15,381 nucleotides of DNA from UMGS1279 sp045577495 (GTDB lineage Bacteria; Bacillota; Clostridia; Oscillospirales; Acutalibacteraceae), in NCBI GenBank assembly GCA_045577495.1, contig JAZNIK010000051.1, positions 1-15,381 on the forward strand, read 5' to 3'. A program made the position numbers and the translations under genes. The notes beneath the pieces were generated by a model. It was not told the DNA's origin and made no database searches. It saw only the letters and a program-made list of their open reading frames with translations. Numbering within the stretch: the first letter of the stretch is position 1; each line of letters opens with the position of its first letter. Below, piece after piece: positions 15,133-15,381 of this stretch.

Positions 15133-15381
15133 ACAGATTTTTCCCCTTTTCTATAACCTCGTCATAAAGGCGAATCATATCACTGCCCATACTATCGCTC
15201 ATTTTACACAGTGTATATGTATCATTTGTATATAAAACCTCTATGGGACGGAATTTTACAATAGAGCCTTGAACAATATACACACCCGTTTTGCCATCAA
15301 CAAAGCGAACCGCCTTATTACTAACCCGTATGCCCGAATATTCCTTGGTTACTATTGTCATTGGCGCAGAACGAGTTATAG
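15110..15381 (-). CDS. C-terminal end of an HlyD-like efflux adaptor protein (partial)
   Basis: The frame is open to the right edge, so only the last 90 residues are visible, beginning ITRSAPMTIVTKEYSG. RVSNKAVRFVDGKTGVYIV, the beta-rich stretch VKFRPIEVLY and the ending DEVIEKGKNLYDGKYIG resemble the C-terminal beta-barrel/hairpin region of HlyD/RND-type membrane-fusion proteins. A gene annotated as such commonly precedes yggS-sepF in Oscillospiraceae; that is recollection, not a search. The stop overlaps yggS by 23 bases. The membrane anchor and coiled coil would lie outside the window, so the call is provisional. Confidence 0.6.
   Translation of the reverse strand, partial: ITRSAPMTIVTKEYSGIRVSNKAVRFVDGKTGVYIVQGSIVKFRPIEVLYTNDTYTLCKMSDSMGSDMIRLYDEVIEKGKNLYDGKYIG

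Noticed and set aside
1..15381. CRISPR array, tRNA or rRNA genes, transposases, toxin-antitoxin pair
   Set aside because: Reading both strands I found no spaced direct repeats, cloverleaf-like stretches, DDE motifs or small paired genes that would support any of these.

Overview
The window looks like a chromosomal segment of a low-GC Gram-positive of class Clostridia. An Oscillospiraceae/Ruminococcaceae-like gut anaerobe is my best guess. The reasons are the Gram-positive cell-division/translation gene order (yggS-sepF-ylmH-divIVA-ileS-lspA-rluD), purine-rich GGAGG-type ribosome binding sites, a split two-subunit transketolase, and a recognisable fragment of the endospore gene spoVAD. The taxonomic call is inference.

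Right two thirds (5324-15381, all minus strand): eleven tightly packed genes that read as one long operon whose promoter lies beyond the right edge. In transcription order they are: the end of an HlyD-like membrane-fusion protein, a YggS/YlmE PLP-binding protein, SepF, YlmH (S4 RNA-binding), DivIVA, isoleucyl-tRNA synthetase, signal peptidase II (LspA), an RluD-type pseudouridine synthase, a Cof-type HAD phosphatase, and the N- and C-terminal subunits of transketolase. Most junctions overlap or lie within 20 bases; only ileS is preceded (54 bp) and followed (60 bp) by longer gaps. The operon ends at a near-symmetrical hairpin at 5282-5314, which it shares with the convergent gene on its left. 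The set couples septum placement and polar growth (SepF, DivIVA), protein and lipoprotein maturation (IleS, LspA), RNA modification or binding (RluD, YlmH) and carbohydrate metabolism (transketolase).

Middle (about 742-5280): an AT-rich accessory block between this operon and a flavoprotein gene. From the left it holds a short coding remnant closed by a perfect hairpin; an unrecognised two-TM protein with a zinc-binding tail, under an extended -10 promoter; a spoVAD fragment lacking its C-terminal third and running out of frame through its own terminator into repeat-like DNA; and, divergent from that, a composite lipoprotein. The lipoprotein combines a transglutaminase-like domain that has lost its catalytic cysteine, a ladder of cysteine repeats and a diverged CAP domain.

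Left edge (1-738, minus): the N-terminal half of a CoA-disulfide-reductase-type FAD/NAD(P)H oxidoreductase with a clear promoter.

I see no rRNA, tRNA, CRISPR array, intact transposase or phage module. The best candidates for new biology are the composite lipoprotein, the zinc/TM protein and the spoVAD remnant with its sporulation-type promoter. None amounts to a demonstrable new system from sequence alone.
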